64,000 nucleotides of DNA from Bacillota bacterium (GTDB lineage: Bacteria > Bacillota > Sulfobacillia > JAUYEG01). The notes under the pieces are model-generated. The model made no database searches and was not told the DNA's origin. It worked only from the letters and a program-made list of their open reading frames with translations. The stretch spans positions 18,339 through 82,338 of the forward strand of contig JAUYEG010000014.1 in NCBI GenBank assembly GCA_030691505.1, read 5' to 3'. The position numbers and the translations under genes are program-made. Below, piece after piece: positions 1 to 9,037 of this stretch; the first letter of the stretch is position 1, and each line of letters begins with the position of its first letter.

Positions 1-386
1 AGCAGATCATCGTGATCGCCGGCGACGGCGGGCTGCAGATGACGTCGCCCGAACTTGCCACAATCGCCGAGCACCGGCTGCCGATCAAGATCTTCCTCAT
101 CAACAACGGCCACCTGGGGATGGTGCGGCAGTGGCAGGAGCTCTTCTTCAAGGAACGCTACATGGCCGTCAAGATTGCCGGACCTGATTTCGTCAAGCTC
201 GCCGGGGCCTACGGTCTGACGGGGATGCGCGTCGACTCCGTCAAGGATCTCGACGCGACGATCGCCTCGGCACTGTCGACACCCGGCCCCGTCCTGGTCG
301 ACTGCGTGGTGCAGCCGACAGCAAACGTCTTCCCGATCGTGCCGCCGGGCAAGGGCGTTGACCAGATGATCGACAAGGCGGAATAA
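1..386 (+). CDS. ilvB: Acetolactate synthase large subunit, C-terminal part
   Basis: This is the 3' end of a gene that begins upstream of the window. The frame is readable from base 3 and gives 127 residues. It is the C-terminal thiamine-diphosphate domain of acetohydroxyacid synthase, which condenses two pyruvates, or pyruvate and 2-oxobutyrate, in branched-chain amino acid synthesis. The cofactor signature GDG (GDGGLQMTSPE) is followed about 25 residues later by NN in FLINNGHLGMVRQWQ. That NNGHLGMVRQWQ form is typical of IlvB rather than of other ThDP enzymes. No small subunit gene (ilvN) follows. The next gene is a HIT protein. The N-terminal domains lie outside the window. Confidence 0.9.
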   Translation, partial: QIIVIAGDGGLQMTSPELATIAEHRLPIKIFLINNGHLGMVRQWQELFFKERYMAVKIAGPDFVKLAGAYGLTGMRVDSVKDLDATIASALSTPGPVLVDCVVQPTANVFPIVPPGKGVDQMIDKAE

Positions 387-445
387 TGGGCGTATTTGGC
401 GGCCGGAGAAACAACCGACGCCCGAAGCGACAAAGGGGAGGGTAC

Positions 446-919
446 ATGCCCATGCCGATCGATCCATCCCGCTGGGCAGCCCTGATGCGCGGCGAGGATT
501 GCCCGTTCTGCGCGGAGATAGCTGATGACAATGAGTACTCGCTTAAGGTCGCTGATCTGACGGTTTCGACGCTAAGGCTGGAGAAGGACCAGCGTTTCCG
601 TGGTTACTGCGTCCTCGTGCTCAATCGCCATGCGACCGAGTTGACGGAACTGGGCGATGACGAAGGGGCGGCGTTCTACGCCGACCTGCGCCGGGTGGCT
701 CGGGCGATCCAATCTGCGCTGCATCCTGACAAAATGAACTACTGCCTGCTCGGGAACACCGTGCCGCACCTGCACTGGCACATTACACCGCGCTACGTGG
801 ACGACCCGCGCTGGAACGAACCGCACTGGGCCGACTGGGACCGCCGCGGCGAGGTGGCGGTGAGGTTGCCGGACCGCCAATACCACCAGATAGCCGCGGC
901 GATCAGGGAGCGGTTGTAG
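446..919 (+). CDS. HIT family protein
   Basis: A 157-residue histidine-triad protein, a family of small nucleotide hydrolases and transferases acting on phosphoamidates and dinucleoside polyphosphates. The defining motif is HLHWH in NTVPHLHWHITPRY, and the N-terminal half has the usual PFC...EIADDNEYSL entry. A longer frame opens at 386, overlapping the ilvB stop, but the ATG at 446 is preceded by AAAGGGGAGGG at 432-442. The intervening residues are arginine-rich and unlike the family, so 446 is preferred. It is separated by only a few bases from the convergent oxidoreductase genes. The physiological substrate cannot be inferred. Confidence 0.85.
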   Translation: MPMPIDPSRWAALMRGEDCPFCAEIADDNEYSLKVADLTVSTLRLEKDQRFRGYCVLVLNRHATELTELGDDEGAAFYADLRRVARAIQSALHPDKMNYCLLGNTVPHLHWHITPRYVDDPRWNEPHWADWDRRGEVAVRLPDRQYHQIAAAIRERL

Positions 920-926
920 GCCTGCC

Positions 927-1481
927 TCACGGCCTGTACTGTCCTGCGGCTTCGTAGCCCGCCCAGTAGGCCGCCACGGGCTCCGGCCGGCGAAAGCGCG
1001 CCTGGATCTCACCCGCCAGGGCGTCCGCGGGGACGACCGGAGCAAGCGCCACAAGAGCGCCCAGTGCCGCCAGGTTGGCTGATTGCCTTGAGCCCGCCTC
1101 GGTTGCCAGACGGCTGAGGGGCAGGGCGACCACGCGAAACCCCTTCCCGCTGGAGCACTCCACCCCTTCGTCCAGGATTGCCAGGCCGTTTGGAACAAGC
1201 CTGCCTTCCTCGTGCCGCAACCCCAGTGTAGCGAGGGCAAGCACAACATTGAGGTCCTCCGCGAGCGGGCAGGATACCGGGGCGTCGGCCACCAGCACCT
1301 CGCTGCAGGCCAGCCCTCCCCGCGCGGCAACCGTGTAAACGGCTGTCTGGCTGGCCCACCGCCCCGCCGCAACGGCAGCCTGGCCGAGGAGCACTCCCGC
1401 GAGCACTGTGCCCTGGCCGCCAAGTCCTGCAATGGAGATGGCACAAACTCCCGGTTGCCTACCAGGCAATTGTGGCTTCAT
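927..1481 (-). CDS. korC: 2-oxoacid:ferredoxin oxidoreductase, gamma subunit
   Basis: A 184-residue gamma-type subunit of a 2-oxoacid:ferredoxin oxidoreductase, which converts 2-oxoacids to acyl-CoA with reduction of ferredoxin in the cytoplasm. The family motif GLGGQG near residue 19 and the TVAARGG stretch are present. The ATG at 1481 overlaps the stop of the beta-subunit gene (ATGA), so the two are translationally coupled. The order alpha-beta-gamma matches Kor/Oor enzymes. No small ferredoxin-like delta subunit is encoded beside them, so electrons probably go to a separate ferredoxin. Substrate range (2-oxoglutarate or branched-chain 2-oxoacids) cannot be settled from sequence alone. Confidence 0.85.
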   Translation of the reverse strand: MKPQLPGRQPGVCAISIAGLGGQGTVLAGVLLGQAAVAAGRWASQTAVYTVAARGGLACSEVLVADAPVSCPLAEDLNVVLALATLGLRHEEGRLVPNGLAILDEGVECSSGKGFRVVALPLSRLATEAGSRQSANLAALGALVALAPVVPADALAGEIQARFRRPEPVAAYWAGYEAAGQYRP

Positions 1482-2302
1482 CTGGTCTCCCCCACGCGAC
1501 CGTCCGCCGCCTTCCTCGCCGTCTGCAGCGCCCGGTACTTGCTGCTGAAACCAGCCGTCTCACGCCTGAATAGCACGCCCGTCTTGCCCCGGTAGGCTTC
1601 GGCTATGCCCCTCATCATCTTTGGCGCGTCACCCTGACGGTTGGCTCGCCCATAGTGGGTGGGGCAGGCGGTCATGACCTCGACAAACGCGAACCCCGGG
1701 TGGGCCAGCGCCTCGTCAAAGAGCCGCCGCAACAGCGCCGGCTGCCCGCAGGTGCCCCTGGCCACGAAACTCGCCCCGGCGCCCTGGACCAGGGCGCAGA
1801 GATCAAAGGCGGGCTCAACGTGGCCGTATGGCGAAGTTGAGGTGATGCTCCCCTCAGGGGTGGTGGCCGAGAACTGCCCCCCGGTCATCCCGTAGTTGAG
1901 GTTGTTGCTGACCACCGCAAGCACGCCGATGTCCCTGCGGCAGGCGTGGATGAGGTGGTTTCCACCGATGGTTGCGCAGTCTCCGTCGCCCATCAGCGCG
2001 ATGACCACAAGTTCCGGCCTTGCGGCCTTGATCCCGGTGGCGAAACCCAAGGCCCGCCCGTGCGTGCCGTGCAGGCTGTGCGTGGTCAGGTAGTCGTCCG
2101 CCTTGCCGAAACACCCAATCCCGGTTACCACGGCGACCTGCTCCGGCGCAGGGCCGCGCGCCGCCAGGCTGCGCGCCAGGGCCTGCATGATGACTCCGTT
2201 GCCGCAGCCGGCGCACCAGAAGGTAGGAAACGTGTCGCTGCGCAGGTACCGCAGCCAACCGCGGTCACGCGGACCTGCGATGTCCTTAGCGGTCAAAACC
2301 AT
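1478..2302 (-). CDS. korB: 2-oxoacid:ferredoxin oxidoreductase, beta subunit
   Basis: The 274-residue thiamine-diphosphate-binding subunit. The ThDP signature runs from GDGDCATIGGNH to SNNLNYGMTGGQ, that is GDG then NN about 27 residues apart. The N-terminal WCAGCGNG matches the cysteine motif of KorB/OorB, which ligates an iron-sulfur cluster in these enzymes. The ATG at 2302 lies inside the 3' end of the alpha-subunit gene (17-base overlap), and the 3' end overlaps korC. Together with its neighbours it forms a complete three-gene enzyme. The family acts in anaerobic 2-oxoacid oxidation or reductive carboxylation. Confidence 0.9.
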   Translation of the reverse strand: MVLTAKDIAGPRDRGWLRYLRSDTFPTFWCAGCGNGVIMQALARSLAARGPAPEQVAVVTGIGCFGKADDYLTTHSLHGTHGRALGFATGIKAARPELVVIALMGDGDCATIGGNHLIHACRRDIGVLAVVSNNLNYGMTGGQFSATTPEGSITSTSPYGHVEPAFDLCALVQGAGASFVARGTCGQPALLRRLFDEALAHPGFAFVEVMTACPTHYGRANRQGDAPKMMRGIAEAYRGKTGVLFRRETAGFSSKYRALQTARKAADGRVGETR

Positions 2303-3419
2303 CTCCGGCCACCTCCCCGGCCCGTCTGCATATATCGCCGGGCAGCAGCGGCCGCCCGTCGCTTTGGGCGATCAAATGCACTGGGGCATGTCCCATAACC
2401 GCACGCTCGACCTCGCCCACAAGCTGTCCCAGGCTCAACTCAACCACAAACACCCCGCGCGCGTTCCGGCAGACCTCGCGAACAAGGTCACGCGGGAAAG
2501 GCCAAACCGTCTGAATCTGAAGCAGGCCCGCCGCGACGCCCCGGCTGCGCAGCCTCTCCACCGCGGCTAGGCTGGCGCGGGCCGAGATTCCAAACGACAC
2601 GAACACCCACTCCGCATCGTCCAGATACCAGCGCCGCTGGGGAAACTCCGCCGAGCGCGCCGTAACCTTGTCTTGCAGGCGGCGGATGAGCGCCAGCGCC
2701 GTGTCGCGCCGGGTGGTGGGCTGCCCCGCCGCGTCGTGCATTGAGCTGTTGGCGTGGACGATGTGCGGCCCGCCGAAGAAGCCCAGCGGGGGCACATCGC
2801 CCGCAGAGGTGTCGTACGTGCCGTAATCCCCCGGCGGACAGGAGGGCAGGGGCCGGGACGCGATCGGCGTGCCCACAGGGACCTCCAGCGGCTCGCGCAG
2901 GTGGCCGATGATTTCGTCGGCAAGGACCGTGACCGGCATTCTGAGCTGCTCGGAATACGTGAAAGCCAACGCCGACAGCTCAAAGCACTCCTGCACGCTT
3001 GCCGGGCACAGCGCCAGGGCCGGATGATCGCCGTGCGTCCCCCAGCGGGCCTGCATGACGTCGGCCTGTGCCGGCATTGTCGCCAGGCCCGTGCTGGGGC
3101 CGCTGCGCATCACGTTGATGACCACACAGGGGATTTCGGCCATGTAGGCGACGCCGAGGTTTTCCTGCATCAGCGAGAAACCCGGCCCGCTGGTGGCGGT
3201 GAAAGCCGGCACGCCGGCCAGCGAGGCGCCGATGACCGCGGCGATGCTGGCCAGCTCATCTTCCATCTGGAGGTACACGCCACCGAGCTTGGGCAGCTCC
3301 TGCGCCGCCAGCTCGGCGATCTCCGAGGACGGCGTGATGGGGTATCCGGCGTAGAACCGCCCGCCGGCGGCGACGGCCCCGCGAAAGAGGGCCTCGTTTC
3401 CCTGCATAAACACCGGCAA
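2286..3419 (-). CDS. korA: 2-oxoacid:ferredoxin oxidoreductase, alpha subunit
   Basis: The 377-residue alpha subunit carrying the pyrimidine-binding and transketolase C-terminal type domains. The family motif GYPITPSSEIAE lies near residue 24, and the MEDELASI and ATSGPGFSLM stretches are typical. It begins with TTG at 3419, preceded on the minus strand by GGGAGGAGGAACGCCG, a strong ribosome binding site at good spacing. An internal ATG five codons later lacks such spacing. It is the first gene of the korA-korB-korC run and faces away from the M28 peptidase gene, so their promoters must lie in the 158-base gap at 3420-3577. Confidence 0.9.
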   Translation of the reverse strand: MPVFMQGNEALFRGAVAAGGRFYAGYPITPSSEIAELAAQELPKLGGVYLQMEDELASIAAVIGASLAGVPAFTATSGPGFSLMQENLGVAYMAEIPCVVINVMRSGPSTGLATMPAQADVMQARWGTHGDHPALALCPASVQECFELSALAFTYSEQLRMPVTVLADEIIGHLREPLEVPVGTPIASRPLPSCPPGDYGTYDTSAGDVPPLGFFGGPHIVHANSSMHDAAGQPTTRRDTALALIRRLQDKVTARSAEFPQRRWYLDDAEWVFVSFGISARASLAAVERLRSRGVAAGLLQIQTVWPFPRDLVREVCRNARGVFVVELSLGQLVGEVERAVMGHAPVHLIAQSDGRPLLPGDICRRAGEVAGDGFDR

Positions 3420-3577
3420 CGGCGTTCCTCCTCCCGCGCGCCGCTGTAGCAGCGACTATTGCCTATTTGGCAAGACACGTCCCAGAACCTCCTCGCTGCC
3501 CACGCCCCGAGGGAAAGGGCGCCCGGTTAGCGAAAAGGGGGTAAACGGGCTTGCCCGGAGCGGAAAGGAGGCTCGAC

Positions 3578-4954
3578 ATGTCCCTGCGCGACATCGACAA
3601 GAGCATCATCGGCGAAATCTGGACGTCAACCGAGGCGATCGACAACCTGACCAACCTGTGCTCGTTCGGAAGCCGCTTTGGCGGTTCCGAAAGCGAGCGG
3701 CTCGCCGTCGACTACATGGTCGACAGGTTTGGCGGGTACGGGGTGGACAGGGCGGCCAAGGAGCATTTTCACCACCTGGGCTGGGTGCGCGGCACCGCGC
3801 ACGTCAGCACGGTCTTTCCGGTCGCAAAGGACTACGACTGCATCTCGCTGCCCCATGTCGGCACCGCCGACGTCACAGGTGATCTGGTCTACGTTGGTCA
3901 CGGGACCTCACACGAGTTCGACGCCCTTAGCGACCAGATCCGCGGAAAGATCGTGATGATCAACACCAGGTCCCCGTCCTACTTCCCGCGGCCAATCCAC
4001 CGCAAGGAGAAGCTGGGCAGGGCCATCGCAGGCGGTGCGGTGGGCATCGTCTTCATGCGTTGGGAGCCGGGGATGCTGCCGGAGACAGGATCCACCTACC
4101 ACGACCGCGAGTGCCCGATCCCGGTGATCGGCGTCTCCCGCGAAGTGGGTGAGGAATGGCGACGCTTCGGCAAGGGCGGACAGGCCGTGACATTGTGCAT
4201 CAGCCTCCGCAACGAGTTCAGACCCAACGCTGACTCCTGGAACGTGGTCGGGGAGATCGCCGGCCGGGATAAGCCGGATGAGATTGTCGTGGTTGGTGCG
4301 CACTACGACGGTCACGACATCGCCCCAGGAGCCATGGACGATGGGGCGGGTGCGGCCGTGGTCATGGAAGCGGCCCGTGCGCTGGCAATGCACAAACAGA
4401 GCCTGAAACGCACTGTGCGTTTTTGCTGTTTTGGAATCGAGGAGATCGGGCTTCAGGGATCGACCGCCTATGTCAAGGCGCACCGGGATGAACTCGATCG
4501 CATCATCTTCATGCTCAACCTCGACGGCGCCGGGCGCGGCGACCAGGCACGGGACCTCGCGATCCAGGGATCGCTCGAACTAATCCCGTATTTCCGCCGG
4601 CTGGCCGCAACCATGAACGAGCCGATGGCGGTGGACAACAACATCGTCCTCTTCACTGACTGCTATCCGTTTCTCGCCGTCGGCGTTCCCGCGGCGACCT
4701 GCGCCAATCTCGGCGGCCAGTCCACCGGTACCCGTGGGTTTGGCCACACGCCCGCCGACACGCTCGATAAGGTGGCCCTTCGCGATCTGCAGAGCGCGGC
4801 GATCCGGGTCGCGCGGCTCATCCTCCGTGTCGCCAACGCAGGGGACTGGCCGGCGAAACGGATGTCGCCGGACAAGGTCAGAGAGGTTATCGGCCCCACG
4901 GGTCTTGAGGTCCTGCGCCTGGCGGGCAGGCACGAATTTACCTCTTCCCGTTGA
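3578..4954 (+). CDS. M28 family metallopeptidase
   Basis: A 458-residue zinc aminopeptidase-like protein. Metal ligands of the M28 fold can be followed in order: GAHYDGHD (H, D), GAMDDGAG (bridging D), GIEEIG (catalytic and ligand E), NLDGAG (D) and GFGHTPAD (H). Residues about 100-190 look like a protease-associated insert (LVYVGHGTSHEFDA... RGKIVMINTR). The ATG at 3578 follows GGAAAGGAGG at 3562-3571; an upstream in-frame TTG is less likely. No signal peptide is visible, so a cytoplasmic peptidase, probably trimming imported peptides, is the simplest reading. The next gene, an acyl-CoA dehydrogenase, starts 78 bases downstream. Confidence 0.85.
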   Translation: MSLRDIDKSIIGEIWTSTEAIDNLTNLCSFGSRFGGSESERLAVDYMVDRFGGYGVDRAAKEHFHHLGWVRGTAHVSTVFPVAKDYDCISLPHVGTADVTGDLVYVGHGTSHEFDALSDQIRGKIVMINTRSPSYFPRPIHRKEKLGRAIAGGAVGIVFMRWEPGMLPETGSTYHDRECPIPVIGVSREVGEEWRRFGKGGQAVTLCISLRNEFRPNADSWNVVGEIAGRDKPDEIVVVGAHYDGHDIAPGAMDDGAGAAVVMEAARALAMHKQSLKRTVRFCCFGIEEIGLQGSTAYVKAHRDELDRIIFMLNLDGAGRGDQARDLAIQGSLELIPYFRRLAATMNEPMAVDNNIVLFTDCYPFLAVGVPAATCANLGGQSTGTRGFGHTPADTLDKVALRDLQSAAIRVARLILRVANAGDWPAKRMSPDKVREVIGPTGLEVLRLAGRHEFTSSR

Positions 4955-5032
4955 CTCAGGAGGACATGACGCAGGGGCTGGACATCGCGACCCAGCCTCC
5001 GCGAGCGATTCGATCGAAGAGGGGGCAATCGG

Positions 5033-6232
5033 GTGATCAGTTTCGAGCTCACCGAAGACCACGAGATGATCCAAGAGATGGTACGCAAGTTTGCCGAGCG
5101 CGAGCTCGCGCCCAACATCAAGGAGTGGGACGTGCAAGGCGGCTTCCCGCGGTCGGTGTTGACCAAGATGGGCGAACAGGGCATTCTCGGCCTGTGCTTT
5201 CCTGAGGAATACGGCGGGGGCGGGATGGACTACATCAGCCTCGCTATTGCCTGCGAGGAACTCGAGCGCGTCGACACGTCTTTTCGGGTCCCTCTGTCGG
5301 TACATATCGGCCTATGCGGACTCGGTATCCTCCAGTGGGCGACCGAGGAGCAAAAGGAGAAGTATCTCGTACCGCTCGCCACCGGCGAGAAGGTCGGCTC
5401 ATTCGGCCTGACCGAGCCCAACGCCGGCTCTGACGCCGCGAGCCTGCAGACGACCGCCCGTCTGGATGGCGACAACTACATCCTCAATGGCGAGAAAATG
5501 TGGATATCGCTAGCCGACGTGGCCGACACGTTCCTGGTCTTCGCACGTACAGGAACGGCGGCCTCCCGTGCTCGCGGGATCTCGGCTTTCATTCTCGAAC
5601 GCGGCACGCCCGGTTTCGCCTCGGACACCATCCACGGCAAAATGGGAATCCGCGCGGGCAACACCGGTTCGTTCTCGCTTGTTGACTGCCCAGTCCCCAA
5701 GGAAAACCTCGTGGGGGAGGAGGGCGAAGGGTTCAAGATTGCTATGAGCTGCCTGGACGGCGGGCGATACACCGTTGCGGCCGGCTCCGTCGGCCTGATC
5801 CGGGCCTCCCTCGAAGCCAGTGTCAAGTACGCTCACGAGCGCGAGACCTTCGGACGCCCCATCGCCGAACACCAGCTGGTGCAGCAGATGATCGCGAGGA
5901 TGGTCCGGGGCATGGACGCCAGCAGGCTCCTGGTGTACCGGGCCGGGTGGCTCAAGAACCAGGGCATCCGTAACACACGGGAGACCGGCCTGGCCAAATG
6001 GGTGGCCTGCGACGAGGCCTACCAGGCGGCTACCGACGCCATCGAAATTCACGGCGCGTACGGGTACTCAAACGAGTATCCCGTGGAGCGGTACTTGCGT
6101 AACTGCAAGGCTGCGGTGATCTACGAGGGCAGCGCAGAGATTCAGACGCTGCTGGCCGCCGGATACGCGCTCGGAACAAGAAAAGACAACCCGCTGCGCA
6201 AGGAACTGCCCTCCTGGCCCTTCAAAGAGTAG
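5033..6232 (+). CDS. Acyl-CoA dehydrogenase
   Basis: A 399-residue FAD-dependent acyl-CoA dehydrogenase of normal length, oxidising acyl-CoA to 2-enoyl-CoA and passing electrons to ETF. The FAD/substrate signature GLTEPNAGSDAAS is at residues 125-137. The C-terminal signature includes HGAYGYSNEYPVER, and YEGSAEIQ near residue 365 carries the glutamate position used as catalytic base in many members. Start is GTG at 5033 after GAAGAGGGGG. It lies between a peptidase and an aminotransferase, which suggests degradation of an amino-acid-derived acyl-CoA (isovaleryl, isobutyryl or glutaryl type). The chain specificity is not readable here. Confidence 0.9.
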   Translation: MISFELTEDHEMIQEMVRKFAERELAPNIKEWDVQGGFPRSVLTKMGEQGILGLCFPEEYGGGGMDYISLAIACEELERVDTSFRVPLSVHIGLCGLGILQWATEEQKEKYLVPLATGEKVGSFGLTEPNAGSDAASLQTTARLDGDNYILNGEKMWISLADVADTFLVFARTGTAASRARGISAFILERGTPGFASDTIHGKMGIRAGNTGSFSLVDCPVPKENLVGEEGEGFKIAMSCLDGGRYTVAAGSVGLIRASLEASVKYAHERETFGRPIAEHQLVQQMIARMVRGMDASRLLVYRAGWLKNQGIRNTRETGLAKWVACDEAYQAATDAIEIHGAYGYSNEYPVERYLRNCKAAVIYEGSAEIQTLLAAGYALGTRKDNPLRKELPSWPFKE

Positions 6233-6286
6233 GGTAGGTAGACCGGGCGACGCAGCTGGAGCACCGCGGAGCAAGGGGGGCTTTGT

Positions 6287-7438
6287 TTGCGCATTCCTCC
6301 GTTCGGGGTCGAACGCTGGTTCGTCCAATACGAGTTCAAGGTCTCGCACAACATCGCCGAGAGCTGCATCCAACCATTCACGATTCGGGAGCTCTGCGAG
6401 CTGTGTGGCTCTGACCCGGCGGAGTTCCTGGATACGCGCGTCGGGTATGCGGACGGTCTCGGGGGCATCGAACTGCGCGAGGCCATCGCCGCGTTGTATC
6501 CGGACACCGGTCCGGACAACGTTCTCGTGACCACCGGCGCCATAGAGGCCAACTTCCTGGTTGCGCAGGCCCTGCTGCGCCCGGGAGACCGGGCGGTCGT
6601 CGAGTTTCCCGCATATCAGCAGCTCTACTCCGTGCCCGCCTCGACGGGAGCGGAGGTGCGGCTGTGGGAGTTGCATGAAGACAGGGGCTACCGGCCGGAT
6701 TTCGACTGGTTGGAAAGCCTGGCACCCAAAGGTGAGAAACTGCGCCTCCTGACCGTAAACCACCCGCACAACCCCAGCGGGGCCGGGCTGGACGCCGACG
6801 GCATGAGCCGGCTCGTGGCGATGACGGAGGCGCGTGGGGCCTACCTGCACAGCGATGAGGTCTACCGGGGGCTCACGCTGGACCAGGGCACAGTTCCGAC
6901 CCCGTCCGCGCGCGAGTTCAGCGATCGTGCAATTGTGGTTGGGAGCATGTCCAAGGCCTGGGGGCTGTCGGGGGCGCGCATAGGATGGATTGCGGGGCCG
7001 GCGGACGTGGTCAGGCGTTGCGGTGAGATACGCGATTACGTGTCCATCTGTCCGTCGGCCTGCGGCGAACGTCTCGCACTCATGGCTCTCCGCAACGGCG
7101 GCCCGGTGATGGATCGCAACCGCCGTCTGGCCCGGCGCAACTTCGCCCTCTTGCGCGGCTTCCTGGAGCGCAACTCGGACATTCTCGCTTGCCCTTTGCC
7201 GGCCGAGGGCGTGGTGGCGTTCCCCAGCTACGCGGTCGCCGCCTCGCCCGGCCGCCTGCTGGCTTCGCGCGCTCTCTGCGGCCGGCTGGCTGATCAACAC
7301 GGCGTGCTGCTGGTCCCCGGGGAGTGCTTCGAGCGCGAGTACCATTTCCGCATAGGCTTCGGCTACGAGACCCGCATCCTGGAAGAGGGGCTGGAAAGCC
7401 TCGAGCGGTTCCTCAGGTGTCTGCTATCCGGACAGTGA
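6287..7438 (+). CDS. PLP-dependent aminotransferase, class I/II (capreomycidine-synthase-like)
   Basis: A 383-residue fold-type I PLP enzyme. NHPHNPSG near residue 160, SDEVYRGL, and the Schiff-base lysine in GSMSKAWGLSGARIGW are all present. The short N-terminus (FGVERWFVQYEF) resembles the subgroup often annotated as capreomycidine synthase (VioD-like). None of the other viomycin genes is here, so that name should not be taken as function. A general aminotransferase working with the adjacent acyl-CoA dehydrogenase on amino acid carbon is more likely. Start is TTG at 6287 behind AGCAAGGGGGG; the gap from the upstream gene is 54 bases. Confidence 0.75.
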   Translation: MRIPPFGVERWFVQYEFKVSHNIAESCIQPFTIRELCELCGSDPAEFLDTRVGYADGLGGIELREAIAALYPDTGPDNVLVTTGAIEANFLVAQALLRPGDRAVVEFPAYQQLYSVPASTGAEVRLWELHEDRGYRPDFDWLESLAPKGEKLRLLTVNHPHNPSGAGLDADGMSRLVAMTEARGAYLHSDEVYRGLTLDQGTVPTPSAREFSDRAIVVGSMSKAWGLSGARIGWIAGPADVVRRCGEIRDYVSICPSACGERLALMALRNGGPVMDRNRRLARRNFALLRGFLERNSDILACPLPAEGVVAFPSYAVAASPGRLLASRALCGRLADQHGVLLVPGECFEREYHFRIGFGYETRILEEGLESLERFLRCLLSGQ

Positions 7439-7653
7439 TGTCCACCAAATTGCAGCGGGCGGGCCAAAGCGGCCCAATCCGCGCTGACTTGACAGCATTC
7501 GGCCAGCTACGCCGGGCTCTAATGCCGAATTGCGCGGTGCTCAACGGCGAATCGGGCGATTTCGACACCGTTGGCAACTGGGCTTGATGAGCTCGGGTTC
7601 TCGGCTGGCTGGAGGCTTGACCGATGATCCAAGGCTCGATAAGGAGGTGCGCC

Positions 7654-7923
7654 ATGCGTAGATCCCGTGCGATCCTGGCCGTGTTGGTATCCGCGCTGCT
7701 CATCATACTCCCGACTGCGGCACTGGCCGCGGAACGCACCGTGCAGACGCCTGCGCTTAACCTCAGCATCCAAAATCACACAGATGGCTACAAGGTGATA
7801 CTCGACGTGGATCCGATGGGCATGCTCCGGGCCAAGACCGGCCGCGAGACATATTCCTTCACGCCGGTGGACAACGGAAAGGCCAAAGTGACCGTCGATC
7901 CCATCTTCGTGGTTGGCAGCTGA
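7654..7923 (+). CDS. Small exported protein of unknown function
   Basis: An 89-residue protein with a clear N-terminal signal peptide: basic MRRSR, a hydrophobic stretch (ILAVLVSALLIILP) and a signal peptidase I-like site ALA-AE near residue 25. The mature part is about 64 residues, without cysteines and with no recognised domain. The ATG at 7654 is preceded by AAGGAGGTG at the right distance; another in-frame ATG ten codons upstream lacks one. It is followed closely by the HD-GYP gene on the same strand. I do not recognise the family. Confidence 0.7.
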   Translation: MRRSRAILAVLVSALLIILPTAALAAERTVQTPALNLSIQNHTDGYKVILDVDPMGMLRAKTGRETYSFTPVDNGKAKVTVDPIFVVGS

Positions 7924-7999
7924 GGTCATAAAAGGACCAATAAACAACGAAAATTGTCTATGTCGGAACCTGTTGACGTTGGGAGCCTCCAGCCAGCCA

Positions 8000-8953
8000 A
8001 TGCACATCACCGGACTTTCTATCCTCGGTCCCGGCGAGGCACTTGACCGGGCGGAAAAGAAGAGCACGGAGCTGCTGCTCTTGGCCAAGAGCGGCGGGGT
8101 GGAGTTGATGCACCAGACGATCCGTGCGGGCTCTCTCTTCGGGCTGTCGCCGGCCGGCGACGGAGTAGCGGAGTTTATCTACATACTCAGCGGCGAGTGC
8201 CTGCTGCAGAACGGCAACGGGGCGCCCCAGCAAACGCTGGGGCCTTCGACTTGTGTGGCGTCAATGGGGCTCGCCGAGAACGTGTATTTCAAGGCGGTCT
8301 CTGAGATCACCCTCATCTACGTGTCAACTCAGCCCGTTTTCTCGTACCTGAGCGACCAGATCGCGGAGCTGGTCAACATCGCGCAGGGAGTTGAGGAAAA
8401 GGACCACTACACCGCGCAGCACTGTGAAAGACTTCAGAGGTATTCAACCCTTGTCGGAGAGCGTCTTGGGCTGCCTCCCCACCGCATGGAGCACCTGATC
8501 CATGCCGCTCTCCTGCACGATGTGGGCAAGGCAGGAATACCGGCGCATACGCTGGGCAAGCCCGGGCCGCTCACCGAGGAGGAGCTCAGGCAAGTCAGGA
8601 AGCACTCCGAGATTGGCGCGGAAATGGTGGCCCGGACCTACCTTAAGGATGTGGCCCGAATCATAGCGCAGCATCACGAACGGTACGACGGCCTGGGCTA
8701 CCCCGCGAGGATCGCCTGGCCCGAGTTCACCCTTGAGGCGGCCATAATCGGCTGTGTGGATGCCTACGATGCGATGACCACCGACCGCCCGTACCGGCGG
8801 GCGATGCCGCCGGAAGAGGCCGTTGCCAGGCTCAAGGCGGAAAAGGGCAAGCAGTTTCATCCGCACGTGGTCGATGTCCTCGTCGCCGTGCTGCGTCAAG
8901 AGGGCCTGATACGGGTACCTGCCCGCAGGGCGGCCGGCCGCAATCGCTCCTAG
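8000..8953 (+). CDS. HD-GYP domain protein with cupin-like N-terminus
   Basis: About 317 residues. The C-terminal half is a canonical HD-GYP domain, a family that hydrolyses cyclic di-GMP or related dinucleotides: ALLHDVGKAGIP, KHSEIGAEM, HHERYDGLGYPA and DAYDAMTTDRPYR are all intact, so activity is plausible. The N-terminal ~115 residues read like a cupin sensor (FIYILSGECLLQNGN... LGPSTCV) rather than a receiver or PAS domain. No membrane segment is seen. The start is uncertain: ATG 8000 is used, but in-frame TTG codons at 7913 and 7973 exist and none has a strong ribosome binding site. Confidence 0.8.
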   Translation: MHITGLSILGPGEALDRAEKKSTELLLLAKSGGVELMHQTIRAGSLFGLSPAGDGVAEFIYILSGECLLQNGNGAPQQTLGPSTCVASMGLAENVYFKAVSEITLIYVSTQPVFSYLSDQIAELVNIAQGVEEKDHYTAQHCERLQRYSTLVGERLGLPPHRMEHLIHAALLHDVGKAGIPAHTLGKPGPLTEEELRQVRKHSEIGAEMVARTYLKDVARIIAQHHERYDGLGYPARIAWPEFTLEAAIIGCVDAYDAMTTDRPYRRAMPPEEAVARLKAEKGKQFHPHVVDVLVAVLRQEGLIRVPARRAAGRNRS

Positions 8954-9037
8954 CGCTACTCCCCTCGATCAGCCTGCCTAGCCCACCAAGGCAACTCGGC
9001 CGTTTCCGGAGAAACTTCCCTCAGGTGGTGAGCCTTC

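Noticed and set aside
6287..7438. Part of a capreomycidine or viomycin antibiotic cluster
   Set aside because: Only one distantly similar aminotransferase is present; no NRPS, hydroxylase or carrier genes lie nearby.
7489..7523. TTGACA followed by TCTAAT upstream of the small exported protein
   Set aside because: The spacing of 23 bases is too long for a normal promoter.
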